Of a DNA stretch of 64,000 nucleotides, positions 39,236-48,744 are shown piece by piece. The translations under genes were made by a program, and so were the position numbers. How positions within the stretch are numbered: position 1 is the first letter of the stretch; each line of letters begins with the position of its first letter. Below the pieces are notes generated by a model, which did no database searches, was not told the DNA's origin, and worked only from the letters and a program-made list of their open reading frames with translations. The DNA is from a gamma proteobacterium HTCC5015 (lineage in GTDB: Bacteria; Pseudomonadota; Gammaproteobacteria; HTCC5015), in the NCBI GenBank assembly GCA_000155715.1, contig DS990598.1, forward strand, positions 379,705 to 443,704, written 5' to 3'.

Positions 39236-40470
39236 GTTGTGATGAACCAGACCCCGTATTGATGGATTGGCAGCAAGCGAGGCAGCATTTGATCGCGGCC
39301 ACCGAACCCGTTGTTGAGACTGAGAGGGTGGCGTTAGAACACGCCACGGGCCGTTATTTAGCGGTGACACCACAGGCGCAGTGCGATATGCCGCCGTGGG
39401 ATAATTCGGCGATGGATGGGTTTGCTCTGTGCGCAGAGCCCGAGCAGAACATCGTAGCAAACCGCGTATTTGATGTGGTTGGCGAGGCGCTGGCAGGGCA
39501 CCCGTTGTCGATCACACTACAAGCAGGGCAGTGCGCCCTCATCACCACGGGCGCTCCCATTCCTAAAGGCACGACGGCTGTTGTGCCGGTCGAGAAAACT
39601 CAGCGAGCGGGACAGAGCGTGCAGATAACGAGCGAGATCACATGCGGCGCTAACATCCGCCGGCAAGGTGAAGATGCGCGTAAAAGCGAATTTCTGCTTA
39701 GGCAGGGGAAGCGCTTAAGTGCTTTGGATGTGGGAGCTGTTGCTGCCTTGGGTGTGGATCGTCTAAGCGTGTACCGTCGTTTGAGAATCGGGCTATTGAG
39801 TACCGGCGATGAACTGTGCAAGCCCGGTCAGGGACTGAGAGCCGGACAAATTTACGACGCCAATGGGCCACTGCTCAAAGCAGCGCTAGAATCGATGGGC
39901 TATCTTGTGGAGTTACTGCCGCCACTGCCCGATCAGCTCGATACTGTCAGGCGGGTTCTGTCGAAGGCCAGCGATCAATACGATGCACTGATTAGCTCCG
40001 GAGGTGTGTCCGTCGGGGAGGCCGATCATTTGAAAACGGTGTTGGCCGAGCTGGGTGCCGTGGATTTTTGGAAAGTGGCGATAAAGCCGGGCAAGCCATT
40101 TGCCGCTGGGCGCATCGGTGATTGTCGGTTTTACGGGCTGCCCGGCAATCCTGTGTCGGCGGCTATCACACTGATTGCTTTGGCTTCTGCGGGATTAGAG
40201 TGCCAAGCGGGGGGCGAGCCGTCGTCGAGCTTGCCCTACTATCAAGCGCGCGTTTCAAAGGCCTTTAAAAAGCGTGTGGGACGCACGGATTTTCAGCGCG
40301 CGCGCCGCTATGAAGCGCACGGGCAAATATGGGTAGAGCCATTGGTATCTCAAGGCTCCCATCAGATACAGATGTTGGCATCGGCGGATTGCTTGGTGGT
40401 GTTGCCGAGAGAGTCCGAGGGTTTGGCCGAAGGTGAGTGGGCGACAGTGTTGCCCCTGTCAATGTGCTAG
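39232..40470 (+). CDS. moeA: Molybdopterin molybdotransferase
   Basis: MoeA inserts molybdate into adenylylated molybdopterin. 412 residues: PPWDNSAMDGFAL near 53-65, the ITTGAPIPKGTTAVVPVE segment near 104, STGDEL near 189, and SSGGVSVGEADHLKTVLAELG near 258, then KPGKPFAAGRI and GLPGNPVSAA. ATG 39232 overlaps the mobA stop by 4 bases. Confidence 0.95.
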   Translation: MSCDEPDPVLMDWQQARQHLIAATEPVVETERVALEHATGRYLAVTPQAQCDMPPWDNSAMDGFALCAEPEQNIVANRVFDVVGEALAGHPLSITLQAGQCALITTGAPIPKGTTAVVPVEKTQRAGQSVQITSEITCGANIRRQGEDARKSEFLLRQGKRLSALDVGAVAALGVDRLSVYRRLRIGLLSTGDELCKPGQGLRAGQIYDANGPLLKAALESMGYLVELLPPLPDQLDTVRRVLSKASDQYDALISSGGVSVGEADHLKTVLAELGAVDFWKVAIKPGKPFAAGRIGDCRFYGLPGNPVSAAITLIALASAGLECQAGGEPSSSLPYYQARVSKAFKKRVGRTDFQRARRYEAHGQIWVEPLVSQGSHQIQMLASADCLVVLPRESEGLAEGEWATVLPLSMC

Positions 40471-40924
40471 GGGGTTAAGACTCAGACACTGCTGAAGACG
40501 GATTTCTTTCGTCATTATTCTGTAGGGGAGCGCCTTTGTGCCCTTTAGGGTGCTCGGGTCGAGATTTTGTATTGGGTCGGGCCGATGCGACCTTCCCGCA
40601 GGTCTGTTTTCGAGTTGTCGATATGTCTTCTGTTGTAGGAGGCCGCCTTTATGCCCTTTAGGGTGCCCGGGCCGACAGCCACAGGCTAGGTTCACCGTCG
40701 ATCAAGCACTTTACTGACTCTCATTGACATCAATGGAAGCCAACACAGAGAAACATAAAACAACCTCATCGCTTTAAATTTGATCCAGAGCTTTCCCATC
40801 GATGCCGTGATTTAGCTGGTGTTGTCGGAATAAATTCCGACCTACAGCCACCTGTGCGGGAACGACGGTAGCGTGACTCGCCCGCGCCCTGCGCATTTTT
40901 AGTGCTGCACTGTTTTGTGTCGAC

Positions 40925-40941
40925 TGTGCGTTCGCGGTGCA
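40925..40941 (+). promoter_or_regulatory. Candidate NtrC enhancer site before narK
   Basis: TGTGCG, five bases, then GGTGCA; 9 of 12 positions fit the NtrC dyad TGCACC-N5-GGTGCA. It is centred about 98 bases before the predicted start of transcription. A similar dyad precedes nirB. Confidence 0.4.
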
Positions 40942-40965
40942 CAAGTGGCACTAATAAAAAACACG

Positions 40966-40988
40966 AAACCCTATATCTCAGGGTTTTT
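40966..40988 (+). terminator. Terminator upstream of narK
   Basis: AAACCCT (40966-40972) and AGGGTTT (40980-40986) form a stem with a T tract. It sits between the NtrC-like site and the sigma-54 promoter and would block read-through from moeA. Confidence 0.65.
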
Positions 40989-41004
40989 CGGGATCTTTCT
41001 TAGT

Positions 41005-41020
41005 TGGCATGGGCATTGCT
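41005..41020 (+). promoter_or_regulatory. Sigma-54 promoter of narK
   Basis: TGGCATGGGCATTGCT matches the sigma-54 consensus TGGCACG-N4-TTGCW at all but one position, with GG (41006-41007) and GC (41018-41019) at the strict -24/-12 spacing. Transcription would begin near 41031, 29 bases before narK. Confidence 0.8.
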
Positions 41021-41059
41021 CTAGGGGTGATTAATTATTCATCTAACGAGCGATTGATC

Positions 41060-42523
41060 ATGGAAAAATTGAATGTTTTAGATTGGCGTCAGCCTCGAAT
41101 TCGTTTGCTACACCTATCGTGGTTTGCCTTCTTTTTAACCTTTGTCGTGTGGTTTAGCCACGCCCCACTTATGGTGTATCTAAAAGAGGCTCTCAATCTC
41201 GATAATGATCAAGTTAAGGCACTGTTGATTTTAAACGTCGCCCTAACGATTCCCGCCCGCATCGTGGTGGGGATGCTGGTGGATCGCTTTGGACCGCGCT
41301 TGGTTTTTACGGGGCTGCTGTTGTCGGGTGGCGCGGTGTGCATGGTTTTCTCTATGGCGCAAACTTTTGAGCAGGCGGCTATTTTACGGTTCCTGCTCGG
41401 TTTCATCGGTGCTGGCTTTGTCATTGGCATTCGTTTAGTCGGCGAGTGGTTCCCCGCGCGGCAAGTGGGGGTGGCCGAGGGCATTTACGGCGGCTGGGGT
41501 AATTTTGGCTCGGCGGCAGCGGCAATGAGTTTGCCGACCTTGGCTTTGCTCTACGGAGGCGATGACGGTTGGCGTTACGCCATTGCCACTACGGGGTTGG
41601 TGGCTATGCTGTACGGCGTATTTTTCTACTGGCGCGCTCACAATACACCCAAGGGGGCGACGTACTTTAAGGCCAAAAAAGGAGGGGCGCTTGAGGTGAC
41701 CAGCCGTGGCGATTTTATATTGCTGTTGTGCATGAATGTGCCTATGTATGCGGCACTGGGCGTGCTTACCTGGAAGTTGTCACCGAGTAATATTGGCTTG
41801 CTATCAAGTGCGGGGGCTTGGTCGATCGGTGTGGGCTTGTTGCTGTTGTTTGTTGTGCAAACCATTCAGGTTTATCGCGTCAATAAAGAAAACATTACAA
41901 CGCCCGTACCCGAAATGCATCGCTATTCGTTTCGCCAAGTGGCGATTCTCAATGTGTCCTATATGGTGACCTTTGGCTCCGAGCTGGCGGTAGTTTCTAT
42001 GTTGCCGTTATTTTTTATGGATACTTTTAGCTTGGAACCTGTTCACGCGGGCTTAATGGCTTCGGGCTACGCCTTTATGAACTTGGCGGCGCGCCCCGGC
42101 GGTGGCTGGTTGAGCGATCGATTGGGACGCCGTAAAACGCTGTCAGTGTTAATTGCCGGTTTAACCGTGGGCTATGTGGTGATGTCGCAAATTGATAGCA
42201 GTTGGTTGTTGCCTTTGGCGGTAGTGATGACGATGTGCTGCTCCTTTTTTGTGCAGGCGGGCGAGGGCGCCGTATTTGCCATGGTGCCACTGGTAAAGCG
42301 CAGCATGACAGGTCAAATCGCTGGTATGACGGGAGCCTACGGCAATGTGGGTGCAGTGATATTTCTCACCGTGTTGTCCTTTGTTGATCCGTCGGTATTT
42401 TTCTTGGTGATTGCCGCTTTTGCCGCCGTGGTATTTGTTTGCGTGCAATTTTTGCAGGAGCCTAAAGGACACACTGCAGAAATTAATGAGGACGGGTCGG
42501 TTGAGCTTATCGAAGTCTCCTAA
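41060..42523 (+). CDS. narK: Nitrate/nitrite transporter, major facilitator superfamily
   Basis: A 487-residue inner-membrane protein with about twelve predicted helices, imports nitrate (named nasA in some species). Family marks: the first helix [18 protein letters not shown], the [14 protein letters not shown] loop, the nitrate signature [16 protein letters not shown] and [15 protein letters not shown] near 145-160, and the second NNP-type motif [15 protein letters not shown] near 440. ATG 41060 follows the sigma-54 promoter. It is first gene of the nitrate-assimilation operon; the kinase gene start overlaps its end. Confidence 0.93.
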   Translation: MEKLNVLDWRQPRIRLLHLSWFAFFLTFVVWFSHAPLMVYLKEALNLDNDQVKALLILNVALTIPARIVVGMLVDRFGPRLVFTGLLLSGGAVCMVFSMAQTFEQAAILRFLLGFIGAGFVIGIRLVGEWFPARQVGVAEGIYGGWGNFGSAAAAMSLPTLALLYGGDDGWRYAIATTGLVAMLYGVFFYWRAHNTPKGATYFKAKKGGALEVTSRGDFILLLCMNVPMYAALGVLTWKLSPSNIGLLSSAGAWSIGVGLLLLFVVQTIQVYRVNKENITTPVPEMHRYSFRQVAILNVSYMVTFGSELAVVSMLPLFFMDTFSLEPVHAGLMASGYAFMNLAARPGGGWLSDRLGRRKTLSVLIAGLTVGYVVMSQIDSSWLLPLAVVMTMCCSFFVQAGEGAVFAMVPLVKRSMTGQIAGMTGAYGNVGAVIFLTVLSFVDPSVFFLVIAAFAAVVFVCVQFLQEPKGHTAEINEDGSVELIEVS

Positions 42524-44300
42524 ACACGCCCTCTCTATTCAGGCGGATTCGAGTTTGGCATGGCAACAGGCACCGCACAGCGGTGCCTTAGTCGTCTCTG
42601 CGGGGCAGTGCAGCCGAGCGGGGGTCGATGGGTACAATCAAGACAGCTTGGGTATTTGTATACCCGAGTCAGAGCCGCGTCTGTCCCGTGGTGTGGTTGC
42701 AGCTATCGCCGATGGAGTGAGCAATTCCGAAGGGGGGCGCCTCGCCAGTGACTCCTGTGTGCGTAGCTTTATCGACGACTACTACAGTGCGCCAGAATCG
42801 TGGTCTATCAAAACTGCTGGCCAGCGTATTTTGACGGCACTGAATCGCTGGTTGTATGCCCAGGGACATTCACAAAGGGTGGCTCACCGCGGTTGCGTGT
42901 CGACGCTATCCTCACTGGTTATCTGCGGTCGTTGTGCACATTTATTTCACATCGGTGATAGTCGCATTTATTTGTATAGAGAGGGTGAACTCCGCGCTCT
43001 CACCAGAGATCACAGCACACCCGTTTCGGTGGACACCGCTTATCTTAGTCGCGCCATGGGAATGGATGTTGCCATCGATGTCGACTACCGAACGCTGGCG
43101 ATAACACCCGGAGATGTGTTTTTTCTGAGTACCGATGGTGTGCACGATGTACTCAGCGAAGTGATCATCACCCAAAGCCTAGAATCCATTCAAGATCCCG
43201 AGGAGTGCTCGCGCCATTTGGTGGAGCGTGCGATGGAAGAGGGCGGCAGCGACGACGCCAGCTGTCAAATTTTGCGCATTGATTGCATTCCCGCTGAACA
43301 CTCGGAGTTAGAGGCGCAGCGAGCAAGTGAGTTGCCAGTGCCCCCACTGCTGGCGCCAGGGCAGATCATTGATGGTTACGAGGTGATCGAAGTGGTTTTT
43401 GAATCACCGCGCAGCCAAGTGTATTGGGTGGAGGATCGCGAGTCGGGGCAGCGTTACTCTATGAAAACACTCGCACCGAGAATGGCGCAGGACGAGGCTT
43501 ACCTACACGCTTTCTCGATTGAAATGTGGGTGGGGCAACGCTTGAATAGTCGCTATGTCGTCAGGGCTGTAGAGCCGCTGCGCCGCCCCCGATGGTTGTA
43601 TGCTTTGTGTGAGTGGGTGCCCTCTGTGAGTTTGCGCCAACATTTAGACGAGCGGGGCCGCTTGTCTGTCTCTCACACTTTAGCGCTGGCGGAATCATTG
43701 GTGCCAGCGATTCGCTCTTTGCACCGTGCTGAGATTCTACACCGAGATATTCGTCCAGAAAACATACTGCTGGCAGACAGTGGAGACATCAAACTGATTG
43801 ATCTTGGTTCATGCTATGTGGCCGGTGTTCACGAGTCTGCACCATTGGCGGCGCAAAGTGCCGAGGGTTTGATGGCTCTCGAGTACGCGGCGCCCGAGCT
43901 GTGGTTGGGGGAGGTGGGGGCCAATGCTTCCGATCAATACTCACTGGCTTGTGTGTTGTACGAGTGTCTTACAGGAGCGCTACCTTACTCGCAGTCAGGT
44001 GTAGGAGTGCGGTCAGCGCGCGGTCTCAGTCAACTCAAATATGTGCCCGCCTATCACCGCAACCCGATGGTGCCTCTGTGGTTTGACGGTGCTTTGAAAA
44101 AAGCGCTGGCGCCGCGGTCCCAGCAGCGCTACGAAGCGTTATCCGAATTTTTGCTCGATTTGAAAAAGCCCAACCCTCATTTTATGAACCACCGCAGCGT
44201 GCCATGGGTCGAGAAAAATCCTCTGAGATTCTGGCAGGCGTTGAGTGGCTTGTTGTCGGTTCTACTGATGTTTGCCGTGTGGATGCTGACACAGACTTAA
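42486..44300 (+). CDS. PP2C phosphatase - Ser/Thr kinase fusion with C-terminal membrane anchor
   Basis: About 604 residues. Residues 30-260 are a PP2C-type phosphatase: [35 protein letters not shown] and GGSDDASC keep the metal-binding Asp residues. Residues about 295-570 are a kinase: Lys in [16 protein letters not shown] (catalytic Asp kept, Arg for the usual Lys), DLGS in place of DFG, and YAAPELW; the glycine-rich loop is degenerate. [19 protein letters not shown] at the end is a membrane helix. Its place between narK and nirB is shared with Pseudomonas. It could switch a nitrate-uptake or reductase protein on and off. ATG 42486 overlaps narK by 38 bases; TTG 42501 is an alternative start. 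Confidence 0.88.
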   Translation: MRTGRLSLSKSPKHALSIQADSSLAWQQAPHSGALVVSAGQCSRAGVDGYNQDSLGICIPESEPRLSRGVVAAIADGVSNSEGGRLASDSCVRSFIDDYYSAPESWSIKTAGQRILTALNRWLYAQGHSQRVAHRGCVSTLSSLVICGRCAHLFHIGDSRIYLYREGELRALTRDHSTPVSVDTAYLSRAMGMDVAIDVDYRTLAITPGDVFFLSTDGVHDVLSEVIITQSLESIQDPEECSRHLVERAMEEGGSDDASCQILRIDCIPAEHSELEAQRASELPVPPLLAPGQIIDGYEVIEVVFESPRSQVYWVEDRESGQRYSMKTLAPRMAQDEAYLHAFSIEMWVGQRLNSRYVVRAVEPLRRPRWLYALCEWVPSVSLRQHLDERGRLSVSHTLALAESLVPAIRSLHRAEILHRDIRPENILLADSGDIKLIDLGSCYVAGVHESAPLAAQSAEGLMALEYAAPELWLGEVGANASDQYSLACVLYECLTGALPYSQSGVGVRSARGLSQLKYVPAYHRNPMVPLWFDGALKKALAPRSQQRYEALSEFLLDLKKPNPHFMNHRSVPWVEKNPLRFWQALSGLLSVLLMFAVWMLTQT

Positions 44301-44342
44301 GGCGATAGACGTGCTCCGATATTGTGCCTAGACAGGCGTGTT

Positions 44343-44359
44343 TGTGCCAAGTCGGTGCG
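44343..44359 (+). promoter_or_regulatory. Candidate NtrC enhancer site before nirB
   Basis: TGTGCC, five bases, GGTGCG: 9 of 12 fit to the NtrC dyad, centred about 120 bases before the predicted start. Another TGTGCC is exactly 20 bases upstream (44323-44328), so a second site on the same DNA face is possible. Confidence 0.45.
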
Positions 44360-44444
44360 ACTTTAAGTCGGCTTGATGGGAGAAATACGCGTTTATGCCC
44401 CATTTATTCGCTGAAACCTTGTCTTGCACTCATTTTAATCAAGT

Positions 44445-44460
44445 TGGCACGCATTCTGCT
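44445..44460 (+). promoter_or_regulatory. Sigma-54 promoter of nirB
   Basis: TGGCACGCATTCTGCT fits TGGCACG-N4-TTGCW with one mismatch, and correct GG/GC spacing (44446-44447, 44458-44459). Transcription would begin near 44471. It gives nirBD and the nitrate reductase a start independent of narK. Confidence 0.8.
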
Positions 44461-44549
44461 TTTTAGCTCATCAAATAGACGCATTGGATACACCGTGAAT
44501 CTCGGTTTGGCGCTGTTGGCGAAAACCATAGAACGCGATTGAGGATGAT

Positions 44550-47084
44550 ATGAGTAAGCAGCAACTGGTAGTGATTGGTAACGGCATGGTCGGTCATAAT
44601 TTTTTGACCAAAATTGTTGAAGCGGGAGGATTGGATCAATACGAGATAACCACCTTCTGTGAAGAGCCGCGAGCTGCCTATGACCGAGTGCACCTGAGTG
44701 AATACTTTGGCGGGCGCAGCGCAGACGATTTGTCGATGGTTGAAGGGGACTTCTTTAACGACAACGGCATTACCTTGCATTTAAACGATCGCGCGGTTCG
44801 GATTGATCGCGAAAACAAAATCGTGCATTCCAGTCAGGGGTTGGCCCTTCAATACGACAAAGTGGTATTGGCAACAGGTTCCTATCCCTTTGTACCACCT
44901 GTGCCGGGCCACGATCGCGAGCACTGTTTGGTCTACCGCACTATTGAAGATCTCGAGGCGATTATGGCCTCGGGCCAACAAAGCAAAGTGGGTGCCGTTG
45001 TCGGTGGCGGGTTGCTGGGCTTAGAAGCCGCCAATGCGCTTAAACAGATGGGCTTGGAAACCCACGTAGTGGAATTTGCACCTCGCTTGATGATGGTGCA
45101 GGTCGACGAGGGTGGTGGTGCATTGCTGCGTCGCAAGATCGAAGATCTGGGCGTCTCGGTGCATACGTCTAAGAATACTCAGAATATTGGCGATGGAGAG
45201 CGCTGTCGCCACAAGATGGAATTTGCCGATGGCGAAGTGCTAGAGACCGATTTGATCTTATTCTCGGCGGGCATTCGCCCTCGTGATGATATTGCCCGCG
45301 AAGCCGGGTTAAAGGTTGGCGAGCGTGGCGGTATTGAAATCGATAATTGCTGCGTCACTTCCGATGACGATATTTACGCCATTGGTGAATGCGCCCTTTG
45401 GGATCAGCGCATTTTTGGCTTGGTCGCCCCCGGTTATCAAATGGCTCAAGTGGCCGTGGATCAATTGCTAGGGAAGTCAGAGAGTGTATTCACCGGTGCG
45501 GACATGAGTACTAAGTTGAAACTCATGGGTGTCGATGTGGCGAGCATTGGCGATGCCCACGGCAATACGCCGGGCGCGCTGACTTATGAGTTTAGCGATG
45601 GCCCGAATCAAATTTACAAGCGCATCGTGATCAGTGAAGACAGTAAAAAGCTGCTGGGTGCTGTACTCGTAGGCGATGCCAGCGACTATGGAAACTTGTT
45701 GCAGGTGTATCTCAACGGCATCGACTTGCCCGAACACCCCGATGGCTTGATTTTGCCCCAGCGCGATGGCGCCAGCAGCGCGGCCATTGGTGTAGATGCG
45801 CTACCAGAAACGGCGCAAATTTGTTCCTGTCACGCCGTCAGTAAAGGCGATATTGCCGCAGCTATTGATGGCGGTGCCTGCTGTATGGGCGATGTCAAAG
45901 AGGCCACTAAGGCCGCGACGGGTTGCGGTGGCTGCGCCGCACTCACTAAGCAAGTACTAGATGCGGAGTTGATGCAGCGCGGTGTGGAAGTGAATACCGA
46001 TATTTGCGATCACTTTCCCTACACTCGGCAGGATCTCTACAACTTGGTTCGCGTTGGCGAGATCAAGAGCTTTCAAGAATTGCTCGACAAGCACGGCAAA
46101 GGTCACGGTTGTGAAATATGCAAACCGGCGGTCGCCAATATTTTGGCCTCTTGCTGGAATGAGCACATTCTTCAGCCCATGAATGTGGGCCTGCAAGACA
46201 CCAACGATATTTATCTCGGCAATATGCAAAAAGACGGCACTTACTCAATTGTGCCGCGTGTAGCGGGTGGAGAGATTACGCCAGAAAAACTGATCGTGCT
46301 GGGCGAGGTCGCTAAAGAGTACGGCCTCTACACCAAAATTACGGGCGGCCAGCGAGTGGATTTGTTTGGCGCGCGACTTGAACAGCTACCAGAAATTTGG
46401 CGCAAACTGGTGGATGCGGGATTTGAAACGGGACACGCCTACGGCAAATCGGTGCGCACAGTGAAATCTTGTGTCGGTAGCACTTGGTGTCGCTACGGTG
46501 TTGACGACTCCGTGGGCTTGGCGATTGATATTGAACATCGCTACAAGGGGTTGCGTTCGCCGCACAAATTGAAATTCGCCGTGTCGGGTTGTACGCGCGA
46601 ATGCGCCGAGGCCCAAAGTAAAGATATTGGCGTGATTGCCACAGAAAACGGTTGGAATCTCTATGTCTGTGGCAACGGCGGCATGAAGCCGCGTCACGCG
46701 GACTTGTTCGCCAGCGACCTGGATCGAAAAACGCTGGTGCAATATATCGATCGCATTCTGATGTTTTACATTCGCACCGCAGATCGTTTGCAGCGCACCT
46801 CGGTGTGGATGGATAACTTAAAGGGCGGCTTGGACTATCTGCGTGAAGTGATCATCGAAGACAAACTGGGCATTGGCCAAGAGTTAGAAGAGGAAATGGC
46901 CCATGTTATCTCAACCTACGAGTGCGAGTGGAAGGCCGCGATTGAAGACCCAGAGAAAGTGAAGCGTTTTCGCTCGTTTATCAACAGCGAGGCTCAGGAT
47001 GAGAATATCTTGTTTGTAGAGGAGCGCGATCAAATTCGCCCCGCTACGCCCGAGGAAAAAATTGAACTCAAGCAAAGCGCATAG
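44550..47084 (+). CDS. nirB: Assimilatory nitrite reductase, large subunit
   Basis: NirB reduces nitrite to ammonium with NAD(P)H, using FAD, [2Fe-2S], [4Fe-4S] and siroheme. The 844-residue cytosolic protein has the FAD site VVIGNGMVGHNF at the start, an NAD site GAVVGGGLLGLEAANAL near 150, the BFD-like cysteine cluster CSCHAV...ATGCGGCAAL near 430-475, and the siroheme/[4Fe-4S] cysteines in SCVGSTWCRYG and SGCTRECAEAQSKD near 650 and 690. Strong GAGGATGAT ribosome site. NirD follows 11 bases later. Confidence 0.96.
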   Translation: MSKQQLVVIGNGMVGHNFLTKIVEAGGLDQYEITTFCEEPRAAYDRVHLSEYFGGRSADDLSMVEGDFFNDNGITLHLNDRAVRIDRENKIVHSSQGLALQYDKVVLATGSYPFVPPVPGHDREHCLVYRTIEDLEAIMASGQQSKVGAVVGGGLLGLEAANALKQMGLETHVVEFAPRLMMVQVDEGGGALLRRKIEDLGVSVHTSKNTQNIGDGERCRHKMEFADGEVLETDLILFSAGIRPRDDIAREAGLKVGERGGIEIDNCCVTSDDDIYAIGECALWDQRIFGLVAPGYQMAQVAVDQLLGKSESVFTGADMSTKLKLMGVDVASIGDAHGNTPGALTYEFSDGPNQIYKRIVISEDSKKLLGAVLVGDASDYGNLLQVYLNGIDLPEHPDGLILPQRDGASSAAIGVDALPETAQICSCHAVSKGDIAAAIDGGACCMGDVKEATKAATGCGGCAALTKQVLDAELMQRGVEVNTDICDHFPYTRQDLYNLVRVGEIKSFQELLDKHGKGHGCEICKPAVANILASCWNEHILQPMNVGLQDTNDIYLGNMQKDGTYSIVPRVAGGEITPEKLIVLGEVAKEYGLYTKITGGQRVDLFGARLEQLPEIWRKLVDAGFETGHAYGKSVRTVKSCVGSTWCRYGVDDSVGLAIDIEHRYKGLRSPHKLKFAVSGCTRECAEAQSKDIGVIATENGWNLYVCGNGGMKPRHADLFASDLDRKTLVQYIDRILMFYIRTADRLQRTSVWMDNLKGGLDYLREVIIEDKLGIGQELEEEMAHVISTYECEWKAAIEDPEKVKRFRSFINSEAQDENILFVEERDQIRPATPEEKIELKQSA

Positions 47085-47095
47085 AGGTGAGCAAC

Positions 47096-47452
47096 ATGAG
47101 TATAAAAGTGGAAGTTTGTCAGTTAGACGATCTCGTGCCTTACAGTGGCTGCTGTGCTCTGGTTGAAGGCCAGCAGGTGGCTCTGTTTCGCGTCGATGAG
47201 GGCGAGACCGTGTACGCCATCGGCAACTATGACCCCATTGGTGACGCCAACGTATTGTCGCGGGGACTGCTGGCGGAGGTGAATGGCGTGATAACCGTCG
47301 CCTCTCCGCTTTATAAGCAGCACTATTGCTTAACAACAGGACAGTGTTTGGACACGGAGAACGTCCGCGTGCCCGCCTATGCGGTCTCGGTAGAAGATGG
47401 CGCCGTCTATGTATCGATACCCCAAGCTGACGATAAAGCCAAGGCGGCCTAA
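47096..47452 (+). CDS. nirD: Nitrite reductase small subunit (Rieske-like)
   Basis: NirD, 118 residues, is the Rieske-fold small subunit of NirBD, here without a full Cys-His cluster: SGCCALVEGQQVALFRV, YAIGNYDPIGDANVLSRG and ASPLYKQHYCLTTGQCL fit the family. ATG 47096 with GAGGTGAG ahead; GTG 47087 is possible. Its TAA shares one base with the next ATG. Confidence 0.93.
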   Translation: MSIKVEVCQLDDLVPYSGCCALVEGQQVALFRVDEGETVYAIGNYDPIGDANVLSRGLLAEVNGVITVASPLYKQHYCLTTGQCLDTENVRVPAYAVSVEDGAVYVSIPQADDKAKAA

Positions 47453-48705
47453 TGCAGGGAGCGGCGCGTAAAAAGCTGGTGATGGTGGGCAACGGCATGG
47501 CGGGTGTTCGCACGCTGGAAGAATTATTGGCGCTGGCGCCGGATCAGTACGATATCACCGTTTTTGGCGCTGAACCTTACGGCAACTACAACCGCATTAT
47601 GTTGTCGCCAGTGCTTGCCAACGAAATGACCATCGATGACATTATCACCCACGATTTTGATTGGTATCGCGAGCGCGGTATTCGATTACTCGCGGGCCGT
47701 ACCGTGGTAGAGATCGATCGCCACCGACAGCGTGTCATCGCCGACGATGGCACCGTGGTGGAATACGATCGATTGTTAATGGCCACGGGGTCGACCCCAT
47801 TTATTTTGCCGGTACCGGGCAATGATTTAGAGGGCGTCATTAGCTATCGCGATATCCACGATGTGAATACGATGATGGAGACCGCACAGCGTTTTAAAAA
47901 AGCAGTGGTTATCGGTGGTGGACTCTTGGGGTTGGAGGCGGCTAACGGCTTAAAAAATCAAGGAATGGATGTCACGGTTGTCCACATCTCAAAAACATTA
48001 ATGGAGCGCCAGCTCGATGCCGTCGCCGGTGGTTTGTTACAAACCTACCTCGAAGATCAAGGCATTCAATTTGCTATGGAGGCGTTTACCGCCGAGATAA
48101 AAGGCCGCGATCGCGTTGAGACCGTGTGCTTTAAAGACGGGCGCGAAGTCGAGGCCGATCTCGTGGTAATGGCGGCGGGTATTGTCCCCAATGTTGCGGT
48201 GGCCAAGCAGGCGGGACTGCCTTGTGAGCGCGGCGTTCTAGTCAATGACACTTTACAGACGTACGACCCCAAGATTTACGCCGTGGGCGAGTGCGCTCAG
48301 CACCGCGGTATTGCCTATGGCCTCGTCGCGCCTCTATTCGACCAAGGCAAGGTTTGCGCCAATCATTTGGCGGAACACGGCATTGCCCGCTACGAGGGCA
48401 CGGTGCTCTCAACCAAACTCAAAGTCACTGGCGTTAAGTTGTTTTCAGCGGGCGATTTTAGCGGTGGTGACGGGTGCGATGAGTTGATCTACAAGGATAT
48501 TTCCCAGGGCGTTTACAAAAAGTTAGTGATCAAGGATGACCGCTTAGTGGGCGCGGTTCTCTACGGCGATACCCAGGATGGCCCTTGGTATTTTGAATTG
48601 ATTCAATCGGCTGGCAGCGTGGCATCGTTGCGGCAAGACTTAATTTTTGGTCGCGAATTTGCACAAGAAGAAAACGCCACTGAGAACATCGCCGAAGCGG
48701 CCTAG
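47452..48705 (+). CDS. FAD/NAD(P) reductase, NirB N-terminal-like (nitrate reductase electron donor)
   Basis: A 417-residue flavoprotein matching only the first half of NirB: KLVMVGNGMAGVRTLEELL at residue 6, YDRLLMATGSTPFILPVPG near 103, and KKAVVIGGGLLGLEAANGL near 148. It has no iron-sulfur or siroheme part. In this operon the likely job is to pass electrons from NAD(P)H to the nitrate reductase that follows, like NasB-type subunits. It shares one base with nirD, and the reductase gene follows 39 bases later. Confidence 0.87.
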   Translation: MQGAARKKLVMVGNGMAGVRTLEELLALAPDQYDITVFGAEPYGNYNRIMLSPVLANEMTIDDIITHDFDWYRERGIRLLAGRTVVEIDRHRQRVIADDGTVVEYDRLLMATGSTPFILPVPGNDLEGVISYRDIHDVNTMMETAQRFKKAVVIGGGLLGLEAANGLKNQGMDVTVVHISKTLMERQLDAVAGGLLQTYLEDQGIQFAMEAFTAEIKGRDRVETVCFKDGREVEADLVVMAAGIVPNVAVAKQAGLPCERGVLVNDTLQTYDPKIYAVGECAQHRGIAYGLVAPLFDQGKVCANHLAEHGIARYEGTVLSTKLKVTGVKLFSAGDFSGGDGCDELIYKDISQGVYKKLVIKDDRLVGAVLYGDTQDGPWYFELIQSAGSVASLRQDLIFGREFAQEENATENIAEAA

Positions 48706-48744
48706 CCAGTACAACAGTGACAGCAGTAACAAAAAGTGAGCTTT

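Larger units (their letters stand above)
40471..41004. repeat. Long intergenic region with REP-like repeats before narK
   Basis: No gene is visible. Two near-copies of a unit reading TGTAGGgGaGCGCCTTTgTG followed by CCCTTTAGGGTGC lie at 40521-40562 and 40631-40678; partial copies are near 18449 (inverted) and 30281. At 40824-40840 is the palindrome GTCGGAATAAATTCCGAC followed by CTACA. A terminator at 40966-40988 (AAACCCT/AGGGTTT with T run) then insulates the narK promoter. Confidence 0.65.

Noticed and set aside
40471-41004. CRISPR array or tandem repeat
   Set aside because: Only two similar units about 110 bases apart with unlike surroundings; no regular spacers and no cas genes in the window.
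41021-41059. ANTAR double-hairpin target in the narK leader
   Set aside because: The leader after the sigma-54 start is about 29 bases, too short for two hairpins and a terminator.
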